6,432 nt of DNA, taken from the NCBI GenBank assembly GCA_022837205.1, contig JALHEL010000105.1, positions 1 to 6,432 of the forward strand, in the 5' to 3' direction. Origin of the DNA: Leptolinea sp. GTDB taxonomy: Bacteria > Chloroflexota > Anaerolineae > Anaerolineales > Anaerolineaceae. The notes beneath the pieces are model-generated. The model saw only the letters and a program-made list of their open reading frames with translations. It was not told the origin of the DNA and made no database searches. A program made the position numbers and the translations under genes. Shown in pieces: positions 1-6,432 of the stretch (the stretch's first letter is position 1; each line of letters starts with the position of its first letter).

Positions 1-1449
1 TGCTTTCCACAGATTTGAAAAAAAGATAGCGATAGGTGAAGCACTGATCGATGTTTCTGCGTCACTGAGTCTGGTAAGTGTTCGATAAAAAACCATTTCA
101 GGAGAAACCGTTGCTATGCGAATTAGCGGTAAGCAGAAAAGAATCGCAAATCCCGTCAATATCAAAAAGGCTTTTAATGCATTCAAACGGGAATTTTTGG
201 GAAGTTTGAACCAATAAATCAGGAAGATCACAACAAATATTAACGGAACAATCCGCATCGCACTGTATCCCTGCAAGCCGATCCCGAGGAAAATTCCGCT
301 GTAAACCAGATCTTTTCTTCTTTTTTCGGACAAACCGCGAATAAGAAAATAAAGTGCCGGTACCGCAAACATCGGGTAAAAAGCAAATCGCAGCGCTACT
401 CGACCGATAACATTCAGCCAATAAGCGCTCCCGCACAAAAACATGGAAATCAATCCGACCCAACGGTTTCCGACTTTCTTACCGAGCCGGTAAACAAAAG
501 GCAAAATAAATAAGCCCGCTATCGCTGTACCGATTTTCAAACTCAAAAAGCTGATTCCCGTACCGAAAAGTTTGATGATCAGTACCGTCCAATAAAATTG
601 AAATGCTTCGCGTCCGGTATTTCTCACAAAAAAGATGGAATGTTTTCCGTCCATCACATCCATCACGTCGTAAAGCTTTTCGGCATGATCGCTGAACATA
701 TCACCCGGAACCGCATCTAATTGATGAAATCGAAACCAAACACTGAGTCCGAAAACCAAAATACACAGTAAATTCCAGGGGGATAATCGAATCTGAATCG
801 GATTGAATCGACTCCCGATCTTGATTAACTGTTTTTTGATCGTTTCTTTGGAAGGAATCCCTTTTAAAGAGAAAACAGCGAAAAGAACGGAAAAAAACCA
901 AAAAGTCAAATTAATAAAATTGAATCGATTACTGCCGAATAAGATAAATGCAATGAAAGCGCAGCCGAAAGATAAAGCTGCCCAATATCGATAAAATGTT
1001 TCATTAAATAACGATGCGGTTAATATTTCTTTTTCACGAAGGAGAAGGTTTTCCCGGTCGCTTTTTTCTTCCTTGATGGATTTTTTTTGAACAAAAAACG
1101 AAATAAACAAAATAAGCGCAGAGAACCCATATAAAATAACGGAAAGCAAATAATTCCGATTGCCATGAACGATCATCGGCTCAAGAAAGAGTTGCGCAAC
1201 GAGAGCAAGCAAGGTTGCGGTCATCAAGGCAGCGAATGATAAATTGACCCTATAAAATGGATGAGAAACAGTCTCTCGTTGTATTGAATCGGCGAAAATC
1301 GAAATCAAGTTTGTTCGATTTCGTAAAGGCTTTTCATCAAACTCCGTTTCGGTTGTTTGAAACTCGGATTCTTCCGGCAAGATCGGGCGATGCCAATTCT
1401 GCGGTTTGAGTTTCAGTTTCAAATAATCCAAAACGCTCATTTCATCCAT
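1..1449 (-). CDS. GT39-like (PMT/ArnT superfamily) integral membrane glycosyltransferase, N-terminal 483 residues; 3' end beyond the left edge
   Basis: An unbroken frame of 483 codons runs from the ATG at 1449 to the window edge without a stop. The first roughly 65 residues are soluble and rich in charge (MDEMSVLDYLKLKLKPQNWH, then an acidic stretch near 24-38). Hydrophobic segments follow at about 68-90, 98-120, 156-173, 178-195, 225-241, 300-322, 330-349, 356-373, 381-414 and 427-446. After the fifth, a loop carries GDMFSDHAEKLYDVMDVMDG (249-268) and FFVRNTGREAFQFYW (274-288). Acidic residues in the first large outer loop are the catalytic type in PMT, ArnT and bacterial GT39 enzymes, with D250, D254 and E257 the candidates here. 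These enzymes use polyprenyl-phosphate-linked sugars on the outer face of the membrane. Donor and acceptor are unknown. The gene starts 6 bp after the methyltransferase stop; GGAG lies 10 bases upstream. An alternative start is the ATG at 1440 (MSVLDY). The GT39 call rests on topology and motif recognition. Confidence 0.8.
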   Translation of the reverse strand, partial: MDEMSVLDYLKLKLKPQNWHRPILPEESEFQTTETEFDEKPLRNRTNLISIFADSIQRETVSHPFYRVNLSFAALMTATLLALVAQLFLEPMIVHGNRNYLLSVILYGFSALILFISFFVQKKSIKEEKSDRENLLLREKEILTASLFNETFYRYWAALSFGCAFIAFILFGSNRFNFINLTFWFFSVLFAVFSLKGIPSKETIKKQLIKIGSRFNPIQIRLSPWNLLCILVFGLSVWFRFHQLDAVPGDMFSDHAEKLYDVMDVMDGKHSIFFVRNTGREAFQFYWTVLIIKLFGTGISFLSLKIGTAIAGLFILPFVYRLGKKVGNRWVGLISMFLCGSAYWLNVIGRVALRFAFYPMFAVPALYFLIRGLSEKRRKDLVYSGIFLGIGLQGYSAMRIVPLIFVVIFLIYWFKLPKNSRLNALKAFLILTGFAILFCLPLIRIATVSPEMVFYRTLTRLSDAETSISASPIAIFFSNLWKA

Positions 1450-1455
1450 AAAAAA

Positions 1456-2274
1456 TTAACTCCGTTTTCGGGCGATATAAAAAGTATAAGCACCGTCCGG
1501 CTGTTCGGCATCTTCTTCATACCATCTTCGACAAATCTTTTCGGTCAGCCAAAGATTCCACTTTGTCGGAAATAAAATCCATTTCCCGGTAAGGAAATGG
1601 CAAATCAAGGAAGGTAATCCGAAATAATGCCCCCATTCCAACGTATGAAATGCTCCAGGTGAAAAATAATGCCAATATCGAATCAATTCAAATCCGGCTT
1701 GATCCAAGCGTTTTTGCCAGACCTCAGGCGAATCGCAATGATGATGACGGGATATTTTATTGAAAAAAGAACGGTACGCATTCGCAAGAAAGTGAATATG
1801 GATGCGATCAAAAAAATTGGAAACAGATAAATTTGATAAAAATTGATGATTCGGAACACAAAAAATAAATGTACCGCCGGGTTTGATGACCCGGCCGGCT
1901 TCAATCACCACGGCATCTACTTCCGGTATGTGTTCCAATACGGAATTACTGATAATTGTCTGAAAATAACGGTCGGGAAACGGGATATCGGCACCTTCGC
2001 AACGGATGACATTTCGATATGCGCCGGTCTTCGCCGCTTCATATAAGGGTCCTTTCCAAGGATCGATTCCGACATCAATCTGAAAATCAAACGTCCTGGA
2101 AGCAAAATGACCGTCCCCGCACCCCAAATCCAGAATCGGCGCTTTTACCTCTAAATCCTGATAGAATTTCGCTTCGACGGAACGTAACAGTCCGCGAAAG
2201 TATGGAAGTTCGCGAATTTGAATCCATAAATAATCTTTTTGATCGGTTAATGCCTTTTCTTTATTCGATTCCAT
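1456..2274 (-). CDS. Class I SAM-dependent methyltransferase (Methyltransf_11 type) with aromatic-rich C-terminal tail
   Basis: This 272-residue protein has a clear SAM-binding fold: motif I ILDLGCGDGHFA (47-58), acidic end of strand 2 in VGIDPW (68-73), GADIPFPD (94-101), and the motif IV region TIISNSVLEHIP (106-117). Then come the helix AGRVIKPGG (126-134) and strand FIFCVPN (136-142). About 130 residues follow, including hydrophobic and aromatic patches around 204-245 (HYFSPGAF, EWGHYFGLP, LTGKWILFPTKWNLW). These could touch the membrane or hold a lipid or glycan acceptor. The substrate is unknown; context suggests a sugar or lipid-linked glycan. The start at 2274 (MESNKEKAL) overlaps the GT4 gene by 14 bp, but its GAGGA motif is 14 bases away, which is long. 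An ATG at 2295 (MRIFSDN) would give 279 residues and lacks a visible site. The frame continues open to an ATG at 2484, but that would run more than 200 bp into the GT4 gene and adds lysine-rich sequence unlike this family. Confidence 0.9.
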   Translation of the reverse strand: MESNKEKALTDQKDYLWIQIRELPYFRGLLRSVEAKFYQDLEVKAPILDLGCGDGHFASRTFDFQIDVGIDPWKGPLYEAAKTGAYRNVIRCEGADIPFPDRYFQTIISNSVLEHIPEVDAVVIEAGRVIKPGGTFIFCVPNHQFLSNLSVSNFFDRIHIHFLANAYRSFFNKISRHHHCDSPEVWQKRLDQAGFELIRYWHYFSPGAFHTLEWGHYFGLPSLICHFLTGKWILFPTKWNLWLTEKICRRWYEEDAEQPDGAYTFYIARKRS

Positions 2275-3418
2275 ATTGTCTGAAAAGATCCTCATAAGCT
2301 GCGGCAATTTTGTCCGGTTCATAATACTTTCGAATTTCTTCTGTTTTATCGGAATAATCTTTTTTCTCTTGTAAAACTTCGACAATTTTTTGAGCCAGAT
2401 CTTCCGCATTGCCGATTTCGGCAATTTTTCCCATTCCGTGTCGAGTGACCGGAACACGAATACCGGGAAGATTGGAGGCAACAACCGGTTTTCCGTTCAT
2501 CATCGCTTCAATCTGTACCAACCCGAAAGCATCCGTACGATTCAGACTGGGCATTGCCAATAAATCGATGATTTGATAAAACTTTGCCATTTCTTTCGGC
2601 GGCAAACTTCCCAAAAATTTCCAATGCCCTTCGGCAATCATCGCATCCAATCGCGGTTTCAAACGCTCATAATAAGCGCGTTCCCCCAAAACATTATCAT
2701 AAGGACCCGCAAAAAATACGCAGGCATTCGGATATGTATTCAATATTTTGGGTAATGCATCCAACAGAATTTCAACGCCTTTATCCGCGGCAAACCGGCA
2801 TGCCATACCGATCAGCGGTGATTTATCTTCCGGATTCCGTTTCATCCGAAATTCTTTGACTTCCGCTTCGTTCACTTGAGGCAATTCAACCGGCGGCGGA
2901 ATAATTCTGACTTTTTCCATATACTTAGGCAGAAAAAAAGAATAATTTGCATAATCTTCGGTATATGCGACGATGGCATCACAATTCTTACCGGCGATAT
3001 CATTCATCCGTAATACCGCTTGATTCGAAATCTGATTGATCAATCCGGCCGGCATTTGCAGATCGCAATGATAGGTCAAAACAGAAAAAGTTTTCTGACG
3101 CTTTGCCTGCCGAGCTACCCAGCCGGCATCGAATTGCGGAAGATGAATATTGACTACATCCGATTCTTTCGCCAGTTTTCCGGCTTGCCGCCAAAAAGCA
3201 GGCATAATGGCACCTTTGCTGATACGCATGAATATGGGAGCGCGAATTACTCTCACGCCCTCTAATATTTCTTCCTCCGGAAGTTTCGAATCATGCCTGG
3301 AGGTTAAAACGGTCACTTCATGCCCGCGTTTCGCCCATGCTCTCGCGATTCGATCGGCATATATGGTTAACCCGCTGACATAAGGGGTGTAATAAGTTAA
3401 CGCAACCAGAATTTTCAT
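2261..3418 (-). CDS. GT4-family (GT-B fold) glycosyltransferase
   Basis: This 385-residue cytosolic or membrane-peripheral glycosyltransferase has two Rossmann-like halves. The N-terminal half opens with MKILVALTYYTPYVSGLTIY, where a Gly-containing loop follows the first strand, as in GT4 acceptor domains. HEVTVLTSRHD is at 33-43 and the domain linker is near 174-180 (PPPVELP). The C-terminal donor domain has PLIGMACRFAADKGVEILLDA (201-221, with R208 and K213 as typical phosphate-contacting positions), FLGSLP (268-273), and the E-x7-E region at 296-304 followed by GKPVVASNLPG. The first acidic residue of that motif is Asp296 rather than the usual Glu. The donor sugar and acceptor cannot be read from sequence; lipid-linked acceptors are common in such clusters. 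The start at 3418 gives the canonical N terminus and overlaps the epimerase stop as ATGA, with a weak GGAA 9 bases upstream. An in-frame ATG at 3448 would add an uncharacteristic 10-residue extension. The last 14 bp overlap the methyltransferase. Confidence 0.92.
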   Translation of the reverse strand: MKILVALTYYTPYVSGLTIYADRIARAWAKRGHEVTVLTSRHDSKLPEEEILEGVRVIRAPIFMRISKGAIMPAFWRQAGKLAKESDVVNIHLPQFDAGWVARQAKRQKTFSVLTYHCDLQMPAGLINQISNQAVLRMNDIAGKNCDAIVAYTEDYANYSFFLPKYMEKVRIIPPPVELPQVNEAEVKEFRMKRNPEDKSPLIGMACRFAADKGVEILLDALPKILNTYPNACVFFAGPYDNVLGERAYYERLKPRLDAMIAEGHWKFLGSLPPKEMAKFYQIIDLLAMPSLNRTDAFGLVQIEAMMNGKPVVASNLPGIRVPVTRHGMGKIAEIGNAEDLAQKIVEVLQEKKDYSDKTEEIRKYYEPDKIAAAYEDLFRQYGIE

Positions 3419-4443
3419 GCGAAAAGGTTCCGGTTTTCCTCTGCCCAATGATACAAACGAGTTATTCCTTCCTTAACGGAGACTTCGGGTCGCCAATTTA
3501 GCAAGCGTTCCGCTTTCCGGATATCCGATACATAAATCACTTGATCCCCGGGTCGCCAATTGCTGTAATTGACCGGGATTTTCTCTCCGCAAAGCTCTTC
3601 CAAAATCGGTCCGAATTCTTTCCATACGGAAATCACATTGTTCGGCCCTCCGCCGATATTAAATATCTGTCCGGCGGTTGTTTCCGGTGCGTCGATCGCC
3701 GCATGGTATGCTCTGACCAAGTCATCGATAAACAGCAGATCGCGAACCTGTTTCCCGTTTCCATAAATTGTTATTGGTTTTTTCAGGAGAACCGCGATGA
3801 TAAACCAAGAAACCCATCCCTGATCTTCCATACCGAACTGTCTCGGACCGTAAATCGCACTTTGGCGAAAAACGACGGTCGGAATATCATAGATGCGTGA
3901 ATAGTCTCGCACATATTGATCGCCGGTCCCTTTCGAACAACCGTAAGGAGAATGAAAATCCAACGGCTGACTTTCGGCAATGCCCATCGGAAAGTCTTCA
4001 TAAACATAATCTTCCTCACGTTCGATGACTCTTACGTTTTCCATCCCTCCGTAGACTTTATTGGTGGAGGTATATAAAACGACCGGCTGTCTGCCTGATT
4101 TTCGCACCGCTTCCAGCAAATTAAAAGTCCCCGCCGCATTTATTTCAAAATCCTCGCGCGGGTTGGTCACCGAGGTGGTAACGGCTACCTGCGCGGCAAA
4201 ATGAGCTACCACATCTGCATTTCCTACCGCTTTCTCCAACGCATCCGCATCACGGACATCTCCCTGAATCAAACGGAAGGAATCCGCACCGAATTGACTG
4301 CGTAACCAGGCGATATTATGCCGTGATCCGCTTCGAGATAAATTATCAAAAATGGTTACTTCCCGATTCTTTCTTAATAAGTCTGCCGCGAAATTGGAAC
4401 CGATAAAACCGGCTCCTCCGGTTATAAAATATTTTTTAGTCAT
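3415..4443 (-). CDS. Extended SDR nucleotide-sugar epimerase, CDP-paratose 2-epimerase (CDP-tyvelose epimerase)-like
   Basis: This 342-residue NAD-dependent epimerase/dehydratase has the full SDR signature. The Rossmann glycine motif is at residues 9-15 (GGAGFIG), Asp33 ends beta-2 and fits NAD rather than NADP, and GDVRD is at 61-65. The catalytic region has STNKVYG (126-132) and Tyr166-Cys-Ser-Lys170-spaced YxxxK in HSPYGCSKG. Several stretches resemble Salmonella RfbE/Tyv as I remember it rather than generic GalE: FDNLSR, AVTTSV, DFEIN, LDFHSPYGCSKG, VVFRQSAIYGPRQF, DQGWV and GNGKQVRDLL. Tyv converts CDP-paratose to CDP-tyvelose at C2 of a 3,6-dideoxyhexose. Other genes for CDP-dideoxysugars are not visible here, so the true substrate may differ. 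Related annotation could read UDP-glucose 4-epimerase. It is cytoplasmic. Its TGA overlaps the GT4 ATG in an ATGA arrangement. The 4452 start would add three residues and is less likely. No residues needed for catalysis are missing. Confidence 0.88.
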   Translation of the reverse strand: MTKKYFITGGAGFIGSNFAADLLRKNREVTIFDNLSRSGSRHNIAWLRSQFGADSFRLIQGDVRDADALEKAVGNADVVAHFAAQVAVTTSVTNPREDFEINAAGTFNLLEAVRKSGRQPVVLYTSTNKVYGGMENVRVIEREEDYVYEDFPMGIAESQPLDFHSPYGCSKGTGDQYVRDYSRIYDIPTVVFRQSAIYGPRQFGMEDQGWVSWFIIAVLLKKPITIYGNGKQVRDLLFIDDLVRAYHAAIDAPETTAGQIFNIGGGPNNVISVWKEFGPILEELCGEKIPVNYSNWRPGDQVIYVSDIRKAERLLNWRPEVSVKEGITRLYHWAEENRNLFA

Positions 4444-5464
4444 TTTTTGCATCCTCTTCAGAAAGGTTCACTTTTCGTAAACCTGAAAATACCTGTGAAA
4501 AACTTTGCCCTTGTACCGCAAAGCCGATTAAACCCCAAATAACCGGGGTGATGATCCCCATTGAATGATTAAACATACCGAAACCGAGTGCTTCGGATTG
4601 ATTGATACCGAAAATTCTTAAAGCGGCGACGAAGGCGCCTTCGATGACACCCAATCCCGCGGGAGCGGAGGGGATAGCTCCTCCCAATGCCGTAATACTT
4701 TGGACAAATAAAGACGACCATACGGGAAGATTCGGGAAAAAGGCGTGCATACATACCAACATGGTCGCAATCCAGCAAACCCAAGTCATCAGAATCCAAA
4801 AAAGCCAGATGATAAATTTCTTCGGCTGTGCCAACACACTCAATCCGTTTAAAAGCGACTGCAATTTCGGATATAAAAATCGGCCGAATTTTGATTCCGA
4901 TTTGATGATTTTTCCCAACCGTTTGACAAAGTTTTCCTGATTCTTGGCGATTAAAAACAAAAGAACCAAACCGATCAAAAATATCGAAATCAAAACATAA
5001 TATAAATTCGGTGAAAAATCGGCACCGGAAACCAACGGTATGGTCGCAAGAAGCATAATCAAAGTGATGATGACATCAAACAATCTTTCTAAAAGAACGG
5101 TTGAAAAAACAAAAAAGGGACTGCGATGAATAACCCCTCCCATGATGACAGCCCGACCAATTTCCCCTAATCTCAAAGGCAACAGATTGAGCAAATAGCC
5201 TTCTGTAACCGTCCAAAAACATTGAGCCCAGGTTGGAATGCCTTCCAAGGTGACCCGCCAAGCTAAGGCTCGGAAAATAAAAGCCACGGATTGCAAGGCG
5301 AATACGATCATGATTAATCGGACGGAAACGTTTCTGAAAGAAGCGATCAAATCACCGAAATCAACGACAAAGACCAATATAAGGATTATTACAACACTGA
5401 TCAGGATTCCCGGCAGCATCTGTTTCCAAATACCGGATTTTTTCGTATCGGGTTGATCGCTCAT
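4436..5464 (-). CDS. Multi-pass membrane protein, lysylphosphatidylglycerol synthase TM / flippase-like family (PF03706, UPF0104)
   Basis: This 342-residue protein is dominated by hydrophobic segments at about residues 17-36, 49-68, 119-146, 153-173, 217-240, 248-262, 270-286 and 298-320. Family-type motifs are visible: LLNLLPLRLGEIGRA (91-105), LLERLFDV (124-131) and the glycine/proline-rich PSAPAGLGVIEGA (265-277). These fit the membrane domain also found in MprF and in the AglD-like proteins. There is no C-terminal aminoacyl-transferase domain, so it is not a full lysyl-PG synthase. Stand-alone members often sit beside glycosyltransferases and are suspected of lipid or lipid-linked sugar translocation, but most have no proven substrate. 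Here it sits between lepA and a sugar epimerase, which fits such a role by context only. The start at 5464 has a good GAGGAA site. Its 3' end overlaps the epimerase start by 8 bp. The family call is fairly secure; the function is inferred. Confidence 0.85.
   Translation of the reverse strand: MSDQPDTKKSGIWKQMLPGILISVVIILILVFVVDFGDLIASFRNVSVRLIMIVFALQSVAFIFRALAWRVTLEGIPTWAQCFWTVTEGYLLNLLPLRLGEIGRAVIMGGVIHRSPFFVFSTVLLERLFDVIITLIMLLATIPLVSGADFSPNLYYVLISIFLIGLVLLFLIAKNQENFVKRLGKIIKSESKFGRFLYPKLQSLLNGLSVLAQPKKFIIWLFWILMTWVCWIATMLVCMHAFFPNLPVWSSLFVQSITALGGAIPSAPAGLGVIEGAFVAALRIFGINQSEALGFGMFNHSMGIITPVIWGLIGFAVQGQSFSQVFSGLRKVNLSEEDAKND
4452..4457 (-). promoter_or_regulatory. Ribosome binding site that fixes the epimerase start at 4443
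   Basis: The minus strand reads AGAGGA and then 8 bases before the ATG at 4443. An upstream in-frame ATG at 4452 shares its first base with this motif and so has no spacing from it. The downstream ATG (protein starting MTKKYFITGG) is therefore the better start. The site lies within the last codons of the preceding membrane-protein gene. Confidence 0.75.
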
Positions 5465-5469
5465 TGACT

Positions 5470-6432
5470 TTATTCCTCATCCAACTGTAATATCGCCATA
5501 AATGCTTCCTGTGGGATTTCAACGTTCCCCACCATCTTCATCCGTTTTTTCCCGCGCTTCTGTTTTTCCAACAATTTTCTTTTACGGGTAATATCCCCCC
5601 CGTAGCATTTTGCCAATACATCCTTTCGCAGCGCTTTGACATTCGCCCGCGAAATAATCCTGCCGGAAGCACTTGCCTGAATCGCCACATCAAACATTTG
5701 CCGCGGTATTAATGACTTTAATTTCGTGACCAGCAACTGCCCTTTGTGGTAAGCATCTTCTTTATGGACGATCGTCGCAAGCGCATCCACCGGTTCTCCG
5801 CCCACCAAAACTTCCACTTTGACTAAATTTCCCGGTCTGTATTCATACATTTGATAATCCATCGAAGCGTAACCCCGAGTTCGGGATTTCAGTTCATCAA
5901 AAAAATTTACGATTAATTCAGCCAAAGGGATTTCAAAATTCATCTGCACACGATCGGGAGCCGGATATTCTTCACTGACAAATATGCCGCGTCTTTTTCG
6001 AGCCAAATCCATAATCGTGCCGTAAAATTCCACCGGAGAAAAGATCTCAAGCTTCATCCACGGTTCCCGAATTTCTTTTATGGTTGACTCATCCGGTAAT
6101 TGAACGGGGGAATCAATCGTAATAACCGTTCCGTTTAATAATTCCACCTGATATTCCACCGAAGGAGCGGTGACGACAATATCAAGATCGTACTCCCGTT
6201 CCAATCGTTCCTGCACAATTTCCATATGAAACAAGCCCAAAAAACCGCAACGAAAGCCAAAATTGAGAGCCTGCGAGGTCTCCGGCTGAAAATCTAACGA
6301 CGCATCATTTAGTTGAAGCTTTTCCAGCGCATTTCGTAAATCGTCATAATCTTCTCCCTCAACGGGATAAATTCCGGCAAAGACCATCGGCTTGGCTTTT
6401 TTATAACCGGGGAGCATTTCGGCGGCCGGTTC
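5470..6432 (-). CDS. lepA: Elongation factor 4 (LepA), C-terminal half; 5' end lies beyond the window
   Basis: LepA is a ribosome-associated translational GTPase related to EF-G; proposed roles are back-translocation and support of translation or ribosome assembly under stress. The frame is open to the right edge, so the 320 visible residues are the second half of a protein that is normally about 600 residues long. The G domain and domain II are outside the window. Visible parts are the end of the domain II/III linker (PGYKKAKPMVFAG, residues 8-20) and LNDASL plus GFRCGFLGLFHMEI of domain III (about 41-72). The EF-G-like domain V has SRTRGYASMDY (about 183-193). The LepA-specific C-terminal domain has ISRANVKALRKDVLAKCYGG and DITRKRKLLEKQKRGKKR (about 260-297). 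It ends in QLDEE before TAA. The C-terminal domain distinguishes it from EF-G and TypA. No frame breaks are seen. Its stop is only 5 bp from the next start, so it appears co-transcribed with the glycosylation genes. Confidence 0.98.
   Translation of the reverse strand, partial: EPAAEMLPGYKKAKPMVFAGIYPVEGEDYDDLRNALEKLQLNDASLDFQPETSQALNFGFRCGFLGLFHMEIVQERLEREYDLDIVVTAPSVEYQVELLNGTVITIDSPVQLPDESTIKEIREPWMKLEIFSPVEFYGTIMDLARKRRGIFVSEEYPAPDRVQMNFEIPLAELIVNFFDELKSRTRGYASMDYQMYEYRPGNLVKVEVLVGGEPVDALATIVHKEDAYHKGQLLVTKLKSLIPRQMFDVAIQASASGRIISRANVKALRKDVLAKCYGGDITRKRKLLEKQKRGKKRMKMVGNVEIPQEAFMAILQLDEE
5473..5478 (-). promoter_or_regulatory. Ribosome binding site of the PF03706 membrane protein, inside the lepA 3' end
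   Basis: On the minus strand GAGGAA lies 8 bases before the ATG at 5464. It is formed by the last two sense codons of lepA (GAG GAA, Glu-Glu). The motif and spacing are near ideal and support the start at 5464. The placement implies that translation of the two genes is linked. Confidence 0.75.

Noticed and set aside
98..463. Minus-strand open frame of 121 codons inside the left-hand membrane gene
   Set aside because: It lies in a different frame from the continuous 483-codon GT39-like gene. The translation is Ser/Cys-rich and shows no domain, and no ribosome binding site stands out.
2275..2484. Extended N terminus of the methyltransferase from the ATG at 2484
   Set aside because: It lies wholly inside the GT4 coding region, is lysine-rich and not methyltransferase-like, and would create an overlap of over 200 bp. 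It is best explained as chance open frame before the 2274 start.
3419..3448. Ten-residue extension of the GT4 from the ATG at 3448
   Set aside because: The canonical GT4 N terminus (MKILVALTYY) begins at 3418, where an ATGA overlap with the epimerase stop is present.
3541..3900. Plus-strand open frame of 119 codons
   Set aside because: It is antisense to the epimerase, whose catalytic motifs are intact. The translation shows no recognisable domain. The other plus-strand frames are rejected on the same grounds.
4436..5464. Full-length MprF-type lysyl-phosphatidylglycerol synthase
   Set aside because: At 342 residues it has only the membrane domain; the C-terminal soluble lysyl-transfer domain of MprF is absent and is not encoded next to it.
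1..6432. CRISPR array, tRNA/rRNA, insertion sequence, prophage or defence genes
   Set aside because: I saw no regularly spaced direct repeats, no tRNA-like clover or rRNA signature, no transposase motifs or terminal inverted repeats, and no nuclease or toxin domain. Nearly every base is accounted for by the five genes.

Overview
All five genes in this window lie on the minus strand and are packed head to tail. Reading in the direction of transcription (right to left), they are the C-terminal half of lepA, a multi-pass membrane protein of the lysylphosphatidylglycerol synthase/flippase-like family (PF03706, UPF0104), a CDP-tyvelose-epimerase-like extended SDR, a GT4 glycosyltransferase, a SAM-dependent methyltransferase, and a large GT39-like membrane glycosyltransferase cut by the left edge. 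Junctions from lepA onward are +5, -8, -4, -14 and +6 bp. No intergenic space is large enough for a promoter or terminator, so this looks like one transcription unit that begins and ends outside the window. Coding sequence covers essentially every base.

The organism is a bacterium, shown by LepA and by Shine-Dalgarno motifs (GAGGA-type). Base composition looks moderate, around the mid-40s % GC by eye. The style of the GT39-like protein (motifs SDHAEK and RNTGRE) and of the methyltransferase tail reminds me of Chloroflexota, class Anaerolineae. That is recognition from memory, not a computed placement, and should be held loosely.

Layout: positions 5470-6432 carry the lepA 3' part; 4436-5464 the membrane protein; 3415-4443 the epimerase; 2261-3418 the GT4; 1456-2274 the methyltransferase; 1-1449 the N-terminal 483 residues of the GT39-like protein.

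How the genes could work together is inference. The epimerase would supply a nucleotide sugar and the cytosolic GT4 would add a sugar to a lipid or polyprenyl acceptor. The methyltransferase could modify the product. The PF03706 protein could handle transport or membrane placement, and the GT39-like enzyme could use a polyprenyl-phosphate sugar on the outer face. This would be a small surface glycan or glycolipid module placed behind a housekeeping translation gene. No mobile element, CRISPR array, RNA gene or defence system is visible, and I see no clear sign of a new biological system beyond this uncharacterised glycosylation cluster.
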